A stretch of 64,000 nt of DNA from Pontibacillus salicampi (lineage in GTDB: Bacteria > Bacillota > Bacilli > Bacillales > BH030062). Numbering within the stretch: position 1 is the stretch's first letter; every line of letters begins with the position of its first letter. Both the position numbers and the translations under genes were made by a program. The notes beneath the pieces are model-generated. The model was given only the letters and a program-made list of their open reading frames with translations, was not told the origin of the DNA and ran no database searches. Below are positions 61,011 through 64,000 of this stretch, piece by piece. Location of the stretch: assembly GCF_042434395.1 (NCBI RefSeq), contig NZ_JBHLTP010000013.1, forward strand, positions 1 through 64,000. Reading direction: 5' to 3'.

Positions 61011-61411
61011 TAAGTATTATTGGGAGTCGTGTATTATCTGGGTTAGGGTTTGGTGGTCTTATGATGGTGTGCTTCCTGAGTTATTACCATTATGTTGATA
61101 TCGAGATGTCTGTAGCGACTATTTGGCAACAGGCTGTTGGGGCAAGTGTAGTAGGGGTGTATTTTGGTTTGGCGTCCCTTCTCTTCGATGTAAAGGGTTG
61201 GAGTCCTATGAAATCAACGGTTCTTCATTTTCTTGTTTCTGTTGCAGTGTTCTTTCCAATCATTATTATGGCTGGCTGGATTCCGCTAGAGGCGGGACCT
61301 ATACTAGTTTGTTTTGGGATCTTTCTCGTTATATACCTCTTCCTTTGGTGTATGATGTACCTTTATTATAAGAATCAAAAGGATGCGTTAAATAAAGGGC
61401 TTATAAAATAA
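61007..61411 (+). CDS. DUF3021 family membrane protein
   Basis: A 134-residue protein with four predicted helices (about 10-30, 42-62, 72-92 and 98-120), matching DUF3021. It overlaps the LytTR gene as GTGA, so its GTG start is translationally coupled. In related pairs the DUF3021 protein is thought to hold the LytTR regulator at the membrane. No signal input can be deduced. Confidence 0.85.
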   Translation: MISIIGSRVLSGLGFGGLMMVCFLSYYHYVDIEMSVATIWQQAVGASVVGVYFGLASLLFDVKGWSPMKSTVLHFLVSVAVFFPIIIMAGWIPLEAGPILVCFGIFLVIYLFLWCMMYLYYKNQKDALNKGLIK

Positions 61412-61445
61412 GGAACAGAGGGGCGCGTCCCCTCCTGCTCCCTTT
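61412..61445. terminator. Terminator between DUF3021 and flavoprotein genes
   Basis: GGA(A)CAGAGGGG/CCCCTCCTG(C)TCC stem with a CGCGT loop, CTTTTATTT after it. The opposite strand lacks a strong T run. Confidence 0.75.
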
Positions 61446-62914
61446 TATTTCATCGCTTCATTTGCTGCAATCCATCCTGACAAAGTTGTACCGAGGGTGC
61501 CTGCTCCTGGGAAAACGGTGTCTCCACAGCTGTACACGTTGTTAAGGCCGGTGTAGACAGAATGCTGATGAAGCCAACTCCATTTTCCGGTAGGGATATA
61601 GCCTCCGACGCGTCCTTTATCGCGTTTAACATATCTCTCAAAGGTTACAGGGGTGCCAGGGAGCTGTAAATCTATATGATTGCGAATGGAAGGGAAGGAG
61701 GTCTCCACCCCATTTAGCATTTTTTCTACATATAATGCTTTTCGTTCTTCATATGCGTCTCGGTCCCACCATTGGTGCAGCTCTGTATGAGTGGATAAGG
61801 TGATGGCTCGTTTTCCCTCCGGGGCCATAGTGCGGTCCTCTTTTTGTGACAAGGATAACAGAAATTGATTGGTTTCTGTTACAGGCTTGGAGGGATCTTG
61901 TATGATTTGGTGATATAGTACATCCTCTGGGAATATATCGTCTACTCCAAGGTAGAGGACGAAGGCTCCCCAGGATGCATTCTTGTCCTCTAAAGAACTA
62001 ATGTTGCTGTCGGCAACCTGCTGCTGGTTAAATAAAGAAGTAAAGTTATGGATGGAGTTATTCAGAATAACTTTCTTGGCTGTATAGGTTCGTTGCCGTT
62101 TACTGGTAATGAGCCATTCCTTTCCCTCCGGGTCGACGCTCAGTGCCGGTCGGTTGAGTCGAACTTCCCCGCCATTATCCTTAATAGAATCGGCAAGTCT
62201 CTCTGCGACAGTAGCTAGCCCGCCTTCGACAGCATACGCACCCTTGTGAAAGGTATGAAGGGCGGCATGGCCAAGAAAAGCAGGGCAGTATTCGGCTGTG
62301 GTTTGGACACTGTCCATTAGCTGGCCGTTTAAAAAGGTCATAAAAGTACGGTCCTTGTGCAAATGATACCGTTTTAAGCGATCGTACAACGTCTGGGTTA
62401 AATATGGGGCAAGTCTTATCGTATTACCGTTGAGATAAGGGATTAGACGAACCCAGTCCCCTAATCGTTTAGGTGGGAAGACTGGAAGGTCCAAAAGTAG
62501 GGCATCCAGTCTTGTACCGACTTGAAAAACCTCTTCAAAGAAGGCTTTCACGGCTGAGGAACGCTCTGGAAAGATACGTTCAATTTCTTGAAACCACTTG
62601 CTTTTTTTACGGTAATAATGGATAGTCTGACCTGGTAAATGAATATCCATGATTGTATCCATACGCTGCATGGGAGGAAGATCGATTTCTAGTTCGTCAA
62701 ATAAACGAGCTAACACACCGTTTTTCTCAAAGCCCATTCCTACTGTAGCTCCTGCCTGAAAACGGTAGCCTGGGCGATTGAACTTTCCTGCACAGCCTCC
62801 TAGCTCGGTAGAAGCTTCTAAAACTGCTACGCGCCATCCTTTCTTCGCAAGAATGGCGCCAGCGCTCAGCCCGCCAAATCCTGCCCCTACTATAATGGCA
62901 TCATAAGTACTCAC
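61445..62914 (-). CDS. Phytoene desaturase-like FAD oxidoreductase
   Basis: A 489-residue flavoprotein of the CrtI/CrtN/CrtO superfamily. The ADP-binding loop DAIIVGAGFGGLSAGAILAK opens it, followed by EASTELGGCAGKF, and the C-terminal FAD segment reads VYSCGDTVFPGAGTLGTTLS. Carotenoid desaturases and ketolases share this pattern, as do bacterial relatives of retinol saturase; no other carotenoid genes are nearby, so its substrate stays open. GTG at 62914 is used after GCAGGTGATG. The frame continues 20 codons upstream without a ribosome site. Confidence 0.85.
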   Translation of the reverse strand: MSTYDAIIVGAGFGGLSAGAILAKKGWRVAVLEASTELGGCAGKFNRPGYRFQAGATVGMGFEKNGVLARLFDELEIDLPPMQRMDTIMDIHLPGQTIHYYRKKSKWFQEIERIFPERSSAVKAFFEEVFQVGTRLDALLLDLPVFPPKRLGDWVRLIPYLNGNTIRLAPYLTQTLYDRLKRYHLHKDRTFMTFLNGQLMDSVQTTAEYCPAFLGHAALHTFHKGAYAVEGGLATVAERLADSIKDNGGEVRLNRPALSVDPEGKEWLITSKRQRTYTAKKVILNNSIHNFTSLFNQQQVADSNISSLEDKNASWGAFVLYLGVDDIFPEDVLYHQIIQDPSKPVTETNQFLLSLSQKEDRTMAPEGKRAITLSTHTELHQWWDRDAYEERKALYVEKMLNGVETSFPSIRNHIDLQLPGTPVTFERYVKRDKGRVGGYIPTGKWSWLHQHSVYTGLNNVYSCGDTVFPGAGTLGTTLSGWIAANEAMK

Positions 62915-63089
62915 AACATCACCTGCTTTTATAGAAAATGTACGACCATTCAAGCTCTTATTAACATTGTACAACTTCTGAGCGTATATGTTAGCTGGGG
63001 ATGGGCTCTCAATATGCTCTGTTATCAGGCATCACATTGGAAACGGGGAATTTTTTTCGTTATGATAGCGGTAACGAGGAGGTAGAAGT

Positions 63090-63539
63090 ATGGCAAAACA
63101 TTCATTCCATTTAAATGCTGACTGGCCTGGAGGACGTAACTCCGTGGGCTCCATCGATGCCGGTCAATTAAAAACAAAAATATCTATTCCTCAAGAGATG
63201 GATGGACCTGGTATCGGCACCAATCCAGATGAAATGCTACTTGGAGCTGCGGCGACATGCTATGTTATTACGCTTGCTGCGATGATGGAGCGCGCTGAGC
63301 TGCCGTTGCATGAAATGGGACATACGTCTGAAGGAATTGTGGATGTGACGAATGGGGTCATTTCCTATGAGGAAATTATTCATCGGCCAACAGTGACACT
63401 GCAGTCAGGAGCAACAGCTGCACACATGGAAAAGCTAGAGAAACTTGTAGAGAAGGCAGAAAAAAGCTGTATGATATCGAGAGCTATTCAAGGAAATGTT
63501 AAGCTCACGCTTGAGCCTACTCTTTCTATAAAGCAATAG
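63090..63539 (+). CDS. OsmC family protein (SACOL1771-type)
   Basis: A 149-residue OsmC/Ohr-fold thiol peroxidase-like protein. Two redox Cys are at AAATCYVITLAAMMERAEL and KAEKSCMISRAI, with the GPGIGTNPDEMLLGAAA loop typical of the SACOL1771 subfamily. It may reduce organic hydroperoxides. GAGGAGG stands 7 nt before the ATG. Divergent from the flavoprotein gene. Confidence 0.88.
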   Translation: MAKHSFHLNADWPGGRNSVGSIDAGQLKTKISIPQEMDGPGIGTNPDEMLLGAAATCYVITLAAMMERAELPLHEMGHTSEGIVDVTNGVISYEEIIHRPTVTLQSGATAAHMEKLEKLVEKAEKSCMISRAIQGNVKLTLEPTLSIKQ

Positions 63540-63545
63540 ACGTAT

Positions 63546-63579
63546 AAAACCTCCAGTCTCATGTTGAGCTGGAGGTTTT
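63546..63579. terminator. Bidirectional terminator
   Basis: AAAACCTCCAG/CTGGAGGTTTT stem with a 12-nt loop. It can serve the OsmC gene and the membrane gene on the other strand. Confidence 0.9.
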
Positions 63580-64000
63580 GTTCTGATGTTCCGATTTTTT
63601 CAAACACTGGACAAAGTAACGAGCTAAAACACCAAGTAAGTAATAAATCGGAACAGAATATATGCTCTTCCACGTTACTAATTCATAAGCACCGATGAGA
63701 CGAAACAAGCCGCCCCCGATATATGTGTTAAACAAAGCCACAAAAATCAGGCTGATTAAGTATCCCTTCCAAGAACGGGTGTATTGGTACACCAGCATAT
63801 ACACTATAGGCAACAGGGTGAAGTTTGCCGGGTCAAATACCTCCCTCTCTAACGGGGTAAGGGTATAAGGGTATTCCCATAACTGAAAGGACGCTCCGAC
63901 TTCATCGAGGAAAAAGGAGGTCAACATAATAAACAGCCCTACAATCCACGTCCGGAAGGCCTGATTTCGATCAAATAACAGCCAAAATAAAAACCAGGGA
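63559..64000 (-). CDS. CBO0543-like membrane protein, cut by the window edge
   Basis: A polytopic membrane protein whose frame runs to the end of the window without a start, so the N-terminus lies beyond. At least 146 codons are seen. FDRNQAFRTWIVGLF then DEVGASFQLWEYPYTL, TLLPIVYMLVYQYTRSWKGY and IYSVPIYYLLGVLARYF match the CBO0543 family of Bacillales membrane proteins with five or so helices. The methionine at 63927 is internal by comparison. Function unknown. Confidence 0.7.
   Translation of the reverse strand, partial: PWFLFWLLFDRNQAFRTWIVGLFIMLTSFFLDEVGASFQLWEYPYTLTPLEREVFDPANFTLLPIVYMLVYQYTRSWKGYLISLIFVALFNTYIGGGLFRLIGAYELVTWKSIYSVPIYYLLGVLARYFVQCLKKSEHQNKTSSST

Noticed and set aside
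1..64000. Prophage, transposon, CRISPR array, tRNA or rRNA genes
   Set aside because: No transposase or integrase reading frames, no regularly spaced repeats, no tRNA cloverleaf or rRNA signatures were seen on either strand.

Overview
The window looks like chromosomal DNA of a Bacillaceae member, most likely a halotolerant or marine relative of Halobacillus or Pontibacillus. This is inferred from the AT-leaning, low-GC Gram-positive style (strong AGGAGG ribosome sites, frequent TTG and GTG starts, many rho-independent terminators), from Bacillales-specific families (the YkoFEDC thiamine transporter, YkvS/DUF2187, SE1561, a YuxH-type EAL-HDOD protein, a CitR/CitA pair), and from abundant ion and osmolyte transporters (BCCT carrier, cation:proton antiporter, BrnQ). 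I see no rRNA, tRNA, insertion sequence, prophage or CRISPR array.

Layout. 0-8 kb: recQ (minus), a WD40 repeat protein, a BCCT carrier, a zinc-independent alcohol dehydrogenase-type oxidoreductase, a CPA-type antiporter and a small ORF. 8-12.3 kb: brnQ behind a long structured leader that ends in a terminator, a gap with three tiny ORFs, an MFS exporter and a SprA-like putative metalloprotease. 12.3-16.7 kb: AI-2E family permease, lactate permease and an EAL-HDOD c-di-GMP phosphodiesterase. 16.7-22.4 kb: a mannosylglycerate-type locus (GH38 hydrolase plus PTS EIIABC) with a divergent RpiR regulator and a cre-like site. 22.4-25.7 kb: DUF817, a small membrane protein, and a manganese riboswitch (yybP-ykoY) driving a TerC protein and a 5-formyl-THF cyclo-ligase-like protein. 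25.7-29.7 kb: ykoF-E-D-C under a TPP riboswitch. 29.9-33 kb: an MHYT/degenerate GGDEF/EAL protein and two small genes. 33-38.7 kb: a CitA/DcuS-type two-component system followed by a tripartite tricarboxylate transporter (tctC-B-A) with a perfect cre. 38.7-41.1 kb: cydAB. 41.2-44.1 kb: the 2-aminoethylphosphonate pathway phnX-phnW with a DeoR regulator. 44.6-46.3 kb: a DUF2071 remnant, YkvS, and an alpha/alpha-toroid protein. 46.5-54.5 kb: carA-carB-argF-argG-argH behind a promoter carrying two ARG-box-like sites. 54.6-58.1 kb: a TIM-barrel protein, a small membrane protein and the arsR-arsB-arsC operon with a duplicated operator core. 58.2-64 kb: citA/citR, LytTR-DUF3021, a phytoene-desaturase-like flavoprotein, an OsmC protein, and an edge-truncated CBO0543-like membrane protein.

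How it works together. Much of the window is nutrient sensing and uptake under classical regulation: catabolite repression (cre sites at mng and tct), two metabolite/metal riboswitches (Mn2+, TPP), arginine repression, arsenite derepression, and a LysR-controlled secondary citrate synthase. The least explained parts are the brnQ leader RNA with the adjacent broken or frameshifted mini-genes, substitutions at normally invariant residues in CydA and CitA, and the short translated-looking ORF between the two ars operators.
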